NCBI GenBank assembly: GCA_937951875.1
Contig: CALGAN010000045.1
Location: 1-41,385, forward strand
Origin: an uncultured Alkalilimnicola sp.
GTDB taxonomy: Bacteria; Pseudomonadota; Gammaproteobacteria; Nitrococcales; AK92
Reading direction: 5' to 3'
DNA length: 41,385 nt
Part shown: in pieces, positions 19,614 through 28,784 of the stretch
Layout of the letters: every line of letters begins with the position of its first letter
How positions within the stretch are numbered: position 1 is the stretch's first letter
The notes under the pieces: model-generated
What the model was told of the DNA's origin: nothing
Seen by the model: only the letters and a program-made list of their open reading frames with translations
Databases searched by the model: none
Made by a program: the position numbers and the translations under genes

Positions 19614-22600
19614 TTGAGAACGCTGCTCTCCAAATTGATCGTCCCGTTGCGCAAGCGCTGGCTGCTGGCCCTGATCGGGGCGGCGGCGTTGTCGCTACTG
19701 GTCTGGTTCGTCGGTCCGCTGATCGCCGTGGCTGGCCACACGCCGCTGGCGTCGCCGACCGCGCGCTGGCTGACCATCCTGCTCATCGTTCTGGCCTGGG
19801 GCGTCGATAACCTGCGCCAACAGTCGGCGCGGCGCAACGAGAGCAGCCGCTTCGTCCAGGAGCTGATGACCGACGCCGTTCGGCCGTCGTCCGAGCGCCC
19901 CGGCGAGGCGCCGGACGCCGAGGAGGCGGTACTCGGGCGCAAGCTCAGGGAAGCCCTGGCCACGCTCCAGAAGGCGCGTCTGGGCAAGGGGCGCCGGCTC
20001 TACCAGCTGCCGTGGTACGTGGTCATCGGCGCGCCCGGCTCGGGCAAGACCACCGCGCTCAAGCATTCGGGGCTGCGTTTCCCCTTGCAGAGCCAGATCG
20101 GCGACAACCCGGTGCAGGGCGCCGGCGGCACCCGTTACTGCGACTGGTGGTTCACCGACCAGGCGGTGCTGCTCGACACCGCCGGCCGCTACACCGTGCA
20201 GGCCGATCCCGCCGACCAGACCGCAAGGGCCTGGCTAGGCTTTCTGGCACTGCTGCGCAAGAGCCGCCCGCGCCGGCCGTTGAACGGCATCATCGTCGCC
20301 GTGAGCGTGCTCGACATCCTCACCAAGACGCCCACCCAGCAGGCCATGCAGGCGGCGGCCATCAAGCGCCGCATCCAGGAGCTCAACAGCCACCTCGGCA
20401 TGGATCTGCCGGTATACGTCCTGCTCACCAAATGCGATCTGATCGCCGGCTTCGGCGAGTTCTTCGCCGACCTCGAGCGCGAGCAGCGCGAACAGGTGTG
20501 GGGCGTGACCTTCCCGCTGCCGCGCGAAGGTAAACCGGAGCAGCCCGTGACCGATTTCCCGGAGCGCTATCGCGAGCTGATCGCCCGGATCGGCGACCGG
20601 GTGCCGGCCCGGCTGCGTAACGAGACCGACCCGCGCCGCCGGGCGCTGATCTTCGCCTTCCCGCAGCAGATGATGGGGCTGTTGGATGGGCTCGACGCTT
20701 TCCTGCGCGCGGTGTTTCTACCCAATCAGTTCGAGCAGCCGGCGCTGCTGCGCGGGGTGTACTTCACCAGCGGTACCCAGGGCGGCGGCACGGTGCATTG
20801 GGCGAGCGGCGTGCTCTCGCCCGAGCTGGTCGAGCCGGCCCGGCCCACGGCCGCGGCCGAGACGCGCGGCGCCTATTTCATCCAGAAGCTCCTGCCCGCG
20901 GTGATCTTCGCCGAAGCCGATCTGGCCTCGGCCAACAGCCGGGCCCGCCGCCGCTTCCGCTGGATCTACGGCGGCGCGCTGGCCGGGCTGGTGCTGGCGT
21001 TCGTCGGCAGCGGCGCCCTCTGGTACGTCAGCCATCGCGCCAATGTTGACTATCTCGAACGGGTCGGCGTCGAGCTGGACGTCTATAGGGACCAAACCGG
21101 CGGCGGGCTGACGCCGCGGCAGCGCGACTGGAGCGTGCTGGCCGCCGGCTTGGACCGGTTGCGCGAGTTGCCCTCCGGCTACGCGACCGGCGCCGAACGG
21201 CCGTCCATCGAGATGGGTTTCGGCCTGTATCAGGGCGAGAAGGTCGGCGCTCAGGCCCGCCAGGCCTATCTCAAGGCGTTGGAGCGCTTCTTCATGCCAG
21301 CCTTCGCCGAGCTGCTGCTGCGTCAGATCGACGCGGCCGGCGAGGAGGATGAGGACTATCTGTACGAAGCCCTGCGTTTCTATCTGATGCTCTACAACCC
21401 GGACAAGCTCGATCGCGACGGCTTCAAGGCCTGGGCCGACATCGCCTGGCAGCGGCTGCTGCCGGAGCCGCGGCACGAAGCGACTCGGGCGGCGTCGCTG
21501 ATCCATCTGGACGCCGCGCTGACCGAGGGCGTCTCGCCGCCGCCGCTGGCGCGCGAACCGGTCGCCAGGGCGCGCGAGCTGCTGGCGCGCACGCCACTGG
21601 AGCGCCGCGTCTACCGGCGTCTCAAGCAGGAGCATCTGCGCGAGCACGGCGGCCGCTTCAGCGTGGAAGGGGTGCTGGGCAAGAAGGCCGAGGCGCTTTT
21701 CTACCGGCGCAGCGGCGCTTCGCTGGCCGACGGTATCCCAGGCCTGTTCACGTACAGCCAATTCCACACCTACGTCGGCGTGCGCGCCCGTCAGCTGGCC
21801 AAGCGTCTGGCCGACGAGCGCTGGATCTACGGCGACGCCTTGCAGGACAGCTTCGGCGACGACGATATGGAGGCGTTCGCTAAACAGGTCGAGGATCTCT
21901 ATCTGAAGGAGTACATCGGCCATTGGCAGGCGCTGCTGAGCGACCTGGCGATCAAGCCGTTCGACAACGCCGCCAGCGGCCGCACCGTGGTGCAGTTGCT
22001 CACTGCCAGCGATCAGCCGCTGCTCAAGCTGCTCAAGGAGATTCGTCGCCACACCGCGCTCAGCGAGCTGCCGGAGGTGACCAAGACGGTCGCCCAGGCA
22101 GCCGGCGCCGTGGCCGACGAGAAGTTCGCCAACGAGCGGCGCCGGCTCGAGCGTCTGCTGCCGGCCGAGCTGAGCCCGGTCGGCGTGGCGCTGCCCGGCC
22201 AGGAGGTCAGCGACGCCTTTCGCGCCTTCAACGACTACGTCAACGAGGAGGAAGGGCTGCCTCTGCACCGCTTGCTGGAGGCGCTGGCACGGCTCAACGA
22301 CTATTTCGATACGTTGGCCTACGCCGACAACCAGGAACGGGCCGCCTTCGAGGCCAGCCGCGACCCGGAGCAGGGCGGCGCGGCCATCCGCAACGTTGCC
22401 GTCGCCCTGTCGGCGGCGCCGCCGGTGATACAGCGCTGGTTCGGCTCGCTCACCGTCAACAGCGACCGAGTGACCGCGGCGGCGGCCGGCGCACACCTCA
22501 ACGACGTCTGGCGCGCCGAGGTGCTGTCGTTCTTCGACAAGGCCATCAAGGGGCGCTACCCGCTCGACCCGAACGCCACCGAGGAGGTGCGCATCGAGGA

Positions 22601-23180
22601 CTTCGCGGCTTTCTTCGGCCCGGGTGGCATCCTGGACCGTTACTTCGACAACTACCTCAAGCCGTTCATCGATACCGGCCGCAGTCGTTGGGTCTGGCGC
22701 CGGCGGGTGGCGATGTCGCCGGACACGCCGGCGCTGTTCCAGCGCGCCAAGCGGATTCAGGAGGCCTATTTCAGGGGGCCGGGTCGGCCGCAGGTCGGTT
22801 TCACGCTCAAGCCGTATTCGGCGCACAGGACCGTTACCCGCACGCTGCTGGAACTCGGCGGGCTCAGCTTGAGCTACCAGCATGGGCCGGCGGACAGCAA
22901 GCTGCTGCAGTGGCCGAGCGAGGGCGGTGACGTGGCTCGCTTGGTGTGCTTTCTCGCCAGCCGCGGCACGCCGGTGAGCGTGCGCGAGGAGGGGGAGTGG
23001 GCTTGGTTCCGGCTGCTCGACAAATACGGTCGCAGCGAGCCGCGGCCGGCCGGCAACTCGTTGCTGATCACCTTCGAGGTGCAGGGCATACCGAGTCAGT
23101 ACGAGCTGAGACCGCAGCGGGTGGTCAATCCATTCACCTATCACGACATTCGCGGCTTCACGTTACCTAGCAAACTGTGA
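19614..23180 (+). CDS. tssM: T6SS inner-membrane protein TssM (IcmF)
   Basis: TssM spans the periplasm and joins the inner-membrane complex to TssJ. The 1188-residue product has two N-terminal transmembrane helices (about 16-38 and 52-66). A cytoplasmic NTPase-like domain follows with an intact Walker A, GAPGSGKT at 139-146. A third transmembrane helix (about 449-470) precedes a long periplasmic part with the IcmF-related and C-terminal TssM domains (FFGPGGILDRYFDNYLKPFI is typical). The start is TTG at 19614, preceded by AAGGACGG; no ATG fits the N-terminus as well. The stop overlaps the tagF start by 4 nt (GTGA). Confidence 0.96.
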   Translation: MRTLLSKLIVPLRKRWLLALIGAAALSLLVWFVGPLIAVAGHTPLASPTARWLTILLIVLAWGVDNLRQQSARRNESSRFVQELMTDAVRPSSERPGEAPDAEEAVLGRKLREALATLQKARLGKGRRLYQLPWYVVIGAPGSGKTTALKHSGLRFPLQSQIGDNPVQGAGGTRYCDWWFTDQAVLLDTAGRYTVQADPADQTARAWLGFLALLRKSRPRRPLNGIIVAVSVLDILTKTPTQQAMQAAAIKRRIQELNSHLGMDLPVYVLLTKCDLIAGFGEFFADLEREQREQVWGVTFPLPREGKPEQPVTDFPERYRELIARIGDRVPARLRNETDPRRRALIFAFPQQMMGLLDGLDAFLRAVFLPNQFEQPALLRGVYFTSGTQGGGTVHWASGVLSPELVEPARPTAAAETRGAYFIQKLLPAVIFAEADLASANSRARRRFRWIYGGALAGLVLAFVGSGALWYVSHRANVDYLERVGVELDVYRDQTGGGLTPRQRDWSVLAAGLDRLRELPSGYATGAERPSIEMGFGLYQGEKVGAQARQAYLKALERFFMPAFAELLLRQIDAAGEEDEDYLYEALRFYLMLYNPDKLDRDGFKAWADIAWQRLLPEPRHEATRAASLIHLDAALTEGVSPPPLAREPVARARELLARTPLERRVYRRLKQEHLREHGGRFSVEGVLGKKAEALFYRRSGASLADGIPGLFTYSQFHTYVGVRARQLAKRLADERWIYGDALQDSFGDDDMEAFAKQVEDLYLKEYIGHWQALLSDLAIKPFDNAASGRTVVQLLTASDQPLLKLLKEIRRHTALSELPEVTKTVAQAAGAVADEKFANERRRLERLLPAELSPVGVALPGQEVSDAFRAFNDYVNEEEGLPLHRLLEALARLNDYFDTLAYADNQERAAFEASRDPEQGGAAIRNVAVALSAAPPVIQRWFGSLTVNSDRVTAAAAGAHLNDVWRAEVLSFFDKAIKGRYPLDPNATEEVRIEDFAAFFGPGGILDRYFDNYLKPFIDTGRSRWVWRRRVAMSPDTPALFQRAKRIQEAYFRGPGRPQVGFTLKPYSAHRTVTRTLLELGGLSLSYQHGPADSKLLQWPSEGGDVARLVCFLASRGTPVSVREEGEWAWFRLLDKYGRSEPRPAGNSLLITFEVQGIPSQYELRPQRVVNPFTYHDIRGFTLPSKL

Positions 23181-23920
23181 GATCGGTGCAAGAGAACTGC
23201 GGGTTGTTCGGCAAGGTGCCGCACCAGGGAGACTTCGTCTGCCGCCATCTGGCGCCGGAGTTCACGGAACGCTGGCACGCCTGGCTGCAGGACGGCCTGA
23301 ACGTCGGCCGCGAGCAGCTCGGCGACGACTGGTTGAAGCTCTATCTGAACGCGCCCATCTGGCGCTTTGCGCTGAGCCCCGGCGTCTGCGGCGAGCTGGC
23401 CGTGGTCGGCGTACTCATTCCCAGCGTCGACGAGGTCGGCCGCTATTTCCCGCTGACCGTGGCGCACCGGGGACGGCACCGGCCATGGGAGGCCTATCTC
23501 GGCGGCGCGCGCTGGTACGACCAGGCGGAGCGGCTGGTGCTGCGCGCCTTGGACGAGGACACGGGCTACGCCGAGCTGATCGATGGCCTCGATGCCTTGC
23601 CGCCGCCGCAGTTCCCCGGCTGGCCGGCGTATCGGCTGCAGGCGCCGGCGGACGGCGGCAAGGGCGCCTGGGCCGTGCCGCAGCCGCCGGTCCCGGCCGA
23701 ACGTCTGCTGCCCGGGCTGATCGCGCAAAGCCACGAGCGCTGGCCGGGTGGTTATAGCCTGTGGTGGACCGAAGGCTCCGAGCGGGTCGAGCCCTGTATG
23801 CTGATCTGCGCGGGCCTGCCGGATGCCGGCCGGGTGGCGGCCATGCTCGATGGCGATTGGCAACGCTGGAACTGGGCCGTGCAACGGCCGGTCGAGGCCG
23901 GAGAGGCAGGAGACGGATGA
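23177..23920 (+). CDS. tagF: T6SS post-translational regulator TagF
   Basis: TagF represses T6SS assembly independently of, or together with, the kinase/phosphatase pathway, in some species by binding Fha. The 247-residue product shows the TagF family signature at its N-terminus, CGLFGKVPHQGDFVCRHL, followed by FTERWHAWLQDGL and GVLIPSVDEVGRYFPLTV. The GTG at 23177 overlaps the tssM stop. Another GTG at 23186 (MQENCGLFG) is a possible alternative that loses only three residues. The 3' end overlaps pppA by 4 nt (ATGA), so TagF and the phosphatase are probably co-translated. Confidence 0.93.
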   Translation: MRSVQENCGLFGKVPHQGDFVCRHLAPEFTERWHAWLQDGLNVGREQLGDDWLKLYLNAPIWRFALSPGVCGELAVVGVLIPSVDEVGRYFPLTVAHRGRHRPWEAYLGGARWYDQAERLVLRALDEDTGYAELIDGLDALPPPQFPGWPAYRLQAPADGGKGAWAVPQPPVPAERLLPGLIAQSHERWPGGYSLWWTEGSERVEPCMLICAGLPDAGRVAAMLDGDWQRWNWAVQRPVEAGEAGDG

Positions 23921-24600
23921 GCGAATGGGAGCGCCGGAATGGGGTGCTGAGCTGCTGCCTCAGCGACCGCGGCCATGTGCGCCGACGCAACGAGGACGCG
24001 GTCCTGGCCTTGCCCGACGCCGGCCTGTGGGCGGTGGCGGACGGCATGGGCGGTCACGCCGACGGCGACGTCGCCAGCCGGGTGGTGGTGGAGACGCTGG
24101 CGGTCTGCGCCGGCCGGCATCGCGGCCGGGTCTTGGTGGAGCGCGTTCCCGAGGCGCTGCAGGCGGCCAACCGCGAGCTGATCCGCTACGGCGCCGGCCG
24201 CGTGGTCGGCAGCACGGTGGCGGTGCTGGTGTTGGAGGACGAGAACTACCACTGCTTCTGGGCCGGCGACAGCCGGATCTACCTGTGGCGCGACCGCGGC
24301 TTGCGGCAGTTGACCGAGGACCACGTCGCCGGGCCCGGCACGGCGTGGCCGGACGCGCTCACCCGCGCGGTGGGCGTGGAGCCCGATCTGGAGCCGGCCT
24401 ACCGGACCGGCTATCTGTACGAGCGGGACGTGCTGCTGTTGTGCACCGATGGCCTGACCAAGGTGGTCGACGATGTCACTATCGCCGGCCTGCTCGATAG
24501 CACGGCGCCGCAGCACGCGTGCCGCCGGCTGGTCGACGCCGCCCTCGTTCGGGGCGGGCCGGACAACGTCAGTTGCGTGACCGTGGCGGTCGGGTGGTGA
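23917..24600 (+). CDS. pppA: PP2C-type protein phosphatase of the T6SS (PppA)
   Basis: PppA removes phosphate from the kinase's targets and so shuts the T6SS down or resets it. The 227-residue product is a single cytoplasmic PP2C domain with all metal-binding motifs: N25-E-D27, ADGMGGH (42-47), GSTVAVLV, WAGDSRIYL, LLLCTDGLT and GGPDNVSCV. The ATG at 23917 overlaps the tagF stop. It is the last gene of the rightward arm, with only 22 bp to the convergent end of the TonB receptor gene and no clear terminator between them. Confidence 0.94.
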   Translation: MSEWERRNGVLSCCLSDRGHVRRRNEDAVLALPDAGLWAVADGMGGHADGDVASRVVVETLAVCAGRHRGRVLVERVPEALQAANRELIRYGAGRVVGSTVAVLVLEDENYHCFWAGDSRIYLWRDRGLRQLTEDHVAGPGTAWPDALTRAVGVEPDLEPAYRTGYLYERDVLLLCTDGLTKVVDDVTIAGLLDSTAPQHACRRLVDAALVRGGPDNVSCVTVAVGW

Positions 24601-24622
24601 GTCCGTTACGGCCCGTGCGCGT

Positions 24623-26653
24623 TCAGTAACCCAGCCGCACGCCGGCGTAGTAGTTGCGGCCGGGAGCCGGTTCGAAGTAGCGGTTGCCGGTGGCGTTGAT
24701 GCGGACGTTGGCGATGTAGTCCTCGTCCAGCAGGTTGTTGACGCCGGCGTAGAGCTCCGCGCGCAGCGCGCCCAAGGAGCGGCGCAGTCCCAGGCGCAGA
24801 TTGGCCAGCAGATAGCCGTCTACCGCCACGGTGTTGGCGTCGTCGGCGTACAGGTCATCGGTGGCCAGCAGGTTAAGCGCGGCGTAGCGGCGCTCGGTGT
24901 CGTAGCCCAGCTCGACGAACAGTTGCCGGCGCGGGATGCCCGGCAGGCGCTTGCCGCCGAGGTCGACTCCGTCCACCACGTAGTCGCGGAAACGGTAGTC
25001 GGCTTCGGTATACGCGGCGCTCAGCCGCCAGTCGGGGGCGAAGCGCCAGTCCGCGCTCAGCTCCACGCCCTGGCGGCGGGAGCGGCCGGCGTTGCGGTAG
25101 TAGTTGCGGCCCGCCTGACCTTCCAGCTGGTAGGGCACCAGTTCGTCGTCGACCTCGGTGCGGAACGCGCTCAGCTCGTAGCGCAGCCGCGGCCACTCAC
25201 CCTTGAGTCCGAGCTCGAGGTTGCGCGCCCGCTGCGAATTCAGCGTCGGGTTGAAGCCGCCGCCGTTCGGATTGGCCAGCTCGGTCGTGGTGGGAGTCTC
25301 GAAGGCCGTGCCGAGGCTGGCGTACAGCCGCTGGCGGGCGCTCAAGGCGTACGTGGCGCCGGCCTGATAGCTGAGATCGTCGAGGGTGCGGCGCCCGGAG
25401 TCGTCGCCGTCGGCGCGGAAGCGGTCCTCCACCTCGATGCGATTGCGGTCCCAACGCGTTCCCAGCGTGATCGCCCAGCGCTCGGCGGCCTGCCATTCGA
25501 CCTGCCCGAACACGCCCAAGGCATCAACGTTTTCGTTCTGGTCCAGCGCCAGAGCGCCGCGGCGGCCGTCGAGGTTGTCGTAGTTGCGCCGGTCGTCGCG
25601 CTGCAGCTCCAGGTCGGCACCCAGGGTCAGGCGCAGCGGCCGACCCCACAGCCGCGCGTCGTGCAGATACTGGCCGCCGAGGCCGCCGAAGCGCCGGTCC
25701 AGCTCGACCTGGCCGCCGTCCTGGAACGGCAGGCGGTTGGTGAACTCGCGCCGGCCGGCGAACAGGCGCAGCCGCAGCTCGCGGTCTTCGCCGTAGGACT
25801 GGCTCCAGATCAGGCCGAATCTGCCCTGCGTGGTTTCCTCGCCGGCGTCGAAGCTCAGGTTGCGCGGCGCGGCCTGGCGACGGCGGTCGCGCACTTCCGC
25901 AGCGGTGAGGCCGCCCGGATCCTGAAACTCGGTGTCGACGATGTTGACGATCCCGGTGAGCTCGGCGGCGCCGAAAGCGCGCCGCAACTTGCCGTAGAAC
26001 ATGCGCTTGCGCGCTTCGCTGTGATCGCGGTAGCCGTCGTGCCGCTGCAGTGCCAGCGCGGCCAGCCCGCTCCAGTCGGTGCGCGCGCGCTCGCCGTCGA
26101 GCCGCAGCTCGCGGAAGGCGTCGCTGCCCGCGCTCGCGCCGATCGCGAGCGCGTTGGCGCCGGGCTCGCGGGTGTCGATCCGCACCACGCCGCCGGCGGC
26201 GTTGCCGTAGAGCGCCGAGGCCGGTCCGCGGATGACCTCGATGCGCTCGGCCAACGCCAGGTCCAGCCCTTCCAGCGCGGTCTGGCCGTCGGGCAGCGTC
26301 AGCGGCAGGTCGTCGACCAGCACCCGCACGCCGCGAATACCGAAGTTGGCGCGGGCGCCGAAGCCGCGAATCGACAGCCGCTCACCTTGCGCCGGGTTGT
26401 AGCGGTTCTGCACGTAGACGCCGGGCAGGCGGTTGAGCGGCTCGTCCAGCGCCAGGTTCTGGGTGCCGCGCTGTACCTCGTCGGCGTCGATGGCGGTGAT
26501 CGCGGCCGGCGTTTCCAGCCACTGGGCCTGCCAGCGCGGTGCGCTCACCACGATCGGCGCCAGGGTCTCCGGCTCGGCCGTCGACGCCGACGGCGCCGCG
26601 AACAGGCAGAGTAAAGCGAACGGAAGTCGGCGGAGAGTCTGCGACAGAGCCAT
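24623..26653 (-). CDS. TonB-dependent outer-membrane receptor
   Basis: The 676-residue product has a signal peptide (MALSQTLRRLPFALLCLFAA, cleavage near SASTA). A TonB-box-like stretch (ETLAPIVVSAPR) follows, then a plug domain with LNRLPGVYVQNRYN, IRGFGARANFGIRG and IEVIRGPASALYGNAAGGVV. A 22-strand barrel follows and ends in an aromatic residue (RNYYAGVRLGY). It imports a metal chelate or another large solute using TonB energy; the substrate is not identifiable here. The ATG at 26653 is chosen because GGAGG lies 8 nt upstream and it starts the signal peptide; 22 in-frame codons upstream were not used. It converges on the T6SS right arm. Confidence 0.9.
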   Translation of the reverse strand: MALSQTLRRLPFALLCLFAAPSASTAEPETLAPIVVSAPRWQAQWLETPAAITAIDADEVQRGTQNLALDEPLNRLPGVYVQNRYNPAQGERLSIRGFGARANFGIRGVRVLVDDLPLTLPDGQTALEGLDLALAERIEVIRGPASALYGNAAGGVVRIDTREPGANALAIGASAGSDAFRELRLDGERARTDWSGLAALALQRHDGYRDHSEARKRMFYGKLRRAFGAAELTGIVNIVDTEFQDPGGLTAAEVRDRRRQAAPRNLSFDAGEETTQGRFGLIWSQSYGEDRELRLRLFAGRREFTNRLPFQDGGQVELDRRFGGLGGQYLHDARLWGRPLRLTLGADLELQRDDRRNYDNLDGRRGALALDQNENVDALGVFGQVEWQAAERWAITLGTRWDRNRIEVEDRFRADGDDSGRRTLDDLSYQAGATYALSARQRLYASLGTAFETPTTTELANPNGGGFNPTLNSQRARNLELGLKGEWPRLRYELSAFRTEVDDELVPYQLEGQAGRNYYRNAGRSRRQGVELSADWRFAPDWRLSAAYTEADYRFRDYVVDGVDLGGKRLPGIPRRQLFVELGYDTERRYAALNLLATDDLYADDANTVAVDGYLLANLRLGLRRSLGALRAELYAGVNNLLDEDYIANVRINATGNRYFEPAPGRNYYAGVRLGY

Positions 26654-26861
26654 TCCTTTGGCCTCCCCCCGATCAGGCGTTACCCGGCGGCTAGCGGTCC
26701 GGCCCGCGGTAAGCGTCACGGGGAATGCTTTTTATCGTCCAAAGCCTTGGCGCGTCTCGCCATGGCCCCAATTCCTAGCAGATACCGGCGGCCGGCGCCA
26801 TCCGCCCGGCCCCGATACGCGTAGCAGCCAATACAGGCAGCGGGACGGACAGCACAGCATC

Positions 26862-27086
26862 ATGCAACGAAAGATTCTGGCCTTTCATCGAGACGAACAG
26901 GGCCATTGGGTAGCGGAGTTGGATTGTGGCCACCACCAGCACGTCCGCCACCGTCCACCGTGGATCAACCGCCCCTGGGTGGTAAGCGAGGAGGGGCGTC
27001 AGCGCCACATTGGCCGGCGTCTCAACTGCAAAGTCTGCGACTTGGAACAGCATCCCGACCAGCAAGACTACTCTGCCCGAATGTAG
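26862..27086 (+). CDS. DUF3565 family small protein
   Basis: The 74-residue protein matches the pattern of the DUF3565 family, found in many proteobacteria and of unknown function. It begins MQRKILAFHRDEQGHWVAEL, followed by DCGHHQHVRHRPPW, NRPWV and a late C-x-x-C (CKVC). The DCGH and CxxC groups suggest a small metal-binding site, presumably zinc. The ATG at 26862 fits the family N-terminus; the open frame runs much further upstream but overlaps the divergent TonB receptor gene and is a shadow there. It stands alone, with a terminator-like hairpin right after it. Confidence 0.85.
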   Translation: MQRKILAFHRDEQGHWVAELDCGHHQHVRHRPPWINRPWVVSEEGRQRHIGRRLNCKVCDLEQHPDQQDYSARM

Positions 27087-27103
27087 CTTCGGCCGACAAC
27101 CCG

Positions 27104-27130
27104 GCCCGGCCGCGACGGCCGGGCCTTTCC
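27104..27130 (+). terminator. Terminator-like hairpin after the DUF3565 gene
   Basis: A perfect 9-bp GC stem (GCCCGGCCG at 27104-27112, CGGCCGGGC at 27116-27124) with a 3-nt loop starts 18 bp after the stop codon and is followed by CTTTCC. The U-tract is short, so it may be a moderate terminator. Confidence 0.6.
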
Positions 27131-27208
27131 ATCTTGCGCCGCTCCTGGGCCGTCCCCAATTCACAGCGGACCGATTGTGGCCCGCCGTACCGATAACAGG
27201 GAACGACA

Positions 27209-28219
27209 ATGGATGATGCGATCTGGCTCGGCGTACCCAGCGTGGCGCTCGGCGAACAGCATTCCGTCTGGCAGTGGCTGCTCGGGGTGCCGTGGTATCT
27301 GTACCTGCTCGCGCTGGCAGCGGTGGTGATCGCGCTGGCCGCGTGGCTGAGCGCACGTGCCGACCGCAGCGCCCGCTGGCGGCTGGAGCTGGAGTACCAG
27401 CGCCAAGCCGCGGAGCGGCTGCAGTCGCTGCGGCGCGAAATCTACCCGGCGGCGGCCGGGGCGCTGGCGCGCGCGCAGGAGCTGATCGCCAAACTGCCTG
27501 GTCTGGATCTGAGCCGGGACACCGTGCAGGGCGTGATCGACCAGGTGGTCGAGGCGCTGGGGCGCGTGCACTTGGTCGGCTCGGAGGAGACGCTGCGCGC
27601 CACCACAGCGGTGACGGCCGCATTCGACGCGGCGTTTCTGGCGCTGGCGGCGCAGCGGCGCCCGGTGGTCGAGCTGCAGAACGAGATCGACGGCATCGAC
27701 ATCAAGGTGCGTCACCTGTCCTATGAACGCGACCAGCTGATGTCCTCGATCACCCGCCTGGCCGGCGATGGCGTGGCGCAGCACGCGGCGCTGTGGGGCG
27801 AGATGAACATGCGCTTCGACAAGCTGCACCGGGAGATCGGCAACCTGATGAAGCGCCGCGGTGAAAAGGTGAGCGCCCTGACCGCCGCGCAGCGCGCCTA
27901 CGCGCTGGAAGCGGCACAGCAGGCGCTGAAGCTCGCCAAGCTGTCGGTGCCGGCCTTCCTGGCGTTGCGCGCCGAGCTCGGCGTGGCGATCGACGAAACC
28001 GACTACCGCCTGCTGGCGCAGCGGACGATCGGTGAGATCGAACGGCACTGCCGGCTGCTGGCCGAAGCGTCGTCGGCACCGGCGCGCGTCGGCGAATCCA
28101 AGGCGCAGCAGTCGCCGGCCCAGCCCCCGCAGGCGGAAGGCGGTGGCGCGGAGTCGCCGGACCATGCTCACGAACAGCCGCACGAAACCCGGTTGCGGAT
28201 GGTGCTCAAGAAAAACTGA
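27209..28219 (+). CDS. Hypothetical single-pass membrane protein with long helical region
   Basis: I do not recognise this 336-residue protein. A short N-terminal part precedes one transmembrane helix at about residues 28-47 (YLYLLALAAVVIALAAWLSA). About 250 residues of charged, heptad-like helix follow (from RWRLELEYQRQAAERLQSLR to about residue 290). The last 40 residues are a low-complexity tail rich in Ala, Gln, Pro and Glu. The long coiled coil anchored by one N-terminal helix suggests a scaffold or spacer in the cytoplasm. The ATG at 27209 has GGGAA upstream. It is alone between the DUF3565 gene and a repeat-rich gap. Confidence 0.75.
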   Translation: MDDAIWLGVPSVALGEQHSVWQWLLGVPWYLYLLALAAVVIALAAWLSARADRSARWRLELEYQRQAAERLQSLRREIYPAAAGALARAQELIAKLPGLDLSRDTVQGVIDQVVEALGRVHLVGSEETLRATTAVTAAFDAAFLALAAQRRPVVELQNEIDGIDIKVRHLSYERDQLMSSITRLAGDGVAQHAALWGEMNMRFDKLHREIGNLMKRRGEKVSALTAAQRAYALEAAQQALKLAKLSVPAFLALRAELGVAIDETDYRLLAQRTIGEIERHCRLLAEASSAPARVGESKAQQSPAQPPQAEGGGAESPDHAHEQPHETRLRMVLKKN

Positions 28220-28784
28220 TGTGCCGGCGCGGTGCTCTCGCTGCGCTTTCGCCCGCGAGGGGTTAGCGTATGCGCACATCTCTGACGGGGTTCTGGAATC
28301 GTCATGCCCGCGAAAGCGGGCATCCACAACCTCACGAGTGGACGCCAGCGCTGTCCACGGCTTTGCACGTGCAGAAGCTGTCCTGTGATACGAAGCTTCT
28401 CGGCAGTCAGGAAGCTGTGCTTCGCAGTTTTGTTTGTACCCCTCTCCTTGGCGGCACCCCTCGCTGCGCTCTCCCCCGCGAGGGGGGAGGGAACGCACGG
28501 ATTGCCGTCCTACCATGTCTTGGTTACCGCGCTGGGAAAAACGCTGGCCGGGCACTGGTTACGCGCTCGGTTGAGGTGTGCATGCGCTAACCCGCCCGAG
28601 TCGAAGCGCCCCGCGTCAGATAGCCGCCGTGCGACAAGTAAAAACAACTACATTCGAATTTGATGTTGGGCGGGGCGGCCACAGATACATGGAACGTGCG
28701 CGCGGTCGGGCGCGGGCAAGGCAGGTTTGCGATAACCGGGGCCGGCAGGGTGATGCCGCGCCCAAACTTAATGGAGTACGAACC
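28220..28784. repeat. Non-coding repeat-rich gap with REP-like elements
   Basis: This 565-bp gap has no convincing gene. It holds an imperfect 18-bp inverted repeat (28260-28277 and 28576-28593, 16 of 18 matching) that bounds about 334 bp. It also holds two 26-bp direct repeats (28237-28262 and 28460-28485, 24 of 26 identical), each containing CTCGCTGCGCT and GCGAGGGG. A perfect hairpin ATGCCCGC-GAAA-GCGGGCAT lies at 28304-28323. Hairpins of that last form are dispersed intergenic repeats in many proteobacterial genomes. No transposase is present. Confidence 0.6.

Noticed and set aside
20718..23144. 808-codon minus-strand open frame opposite tssM
   Set aside because: Antisense to an unmistakable TssM, with low-complexity composition typical of shadows in high-GC DNA.
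24923..26614. 563-codon plus-strand frame opposite the TonB receptor
   Set aside because: Ala/Gln/Val-rich shadow with no motif; the minus-strand frame has signal peptide, plug and barrel.
26654..26861. Possible cobalamin or TPP riboswitch upstream of the TonB receptor
   Set aside because: A CCTGATC-like fragment is present, but none of the other conserved boxes of either riboswitch could be found.
28304..28663. Open frame beginning MPAKAGIH
   Set aside because: This opening is the translation of the common GCCCGCGAAAGCGGGC hairpin repeat and is a frequent false gene call.
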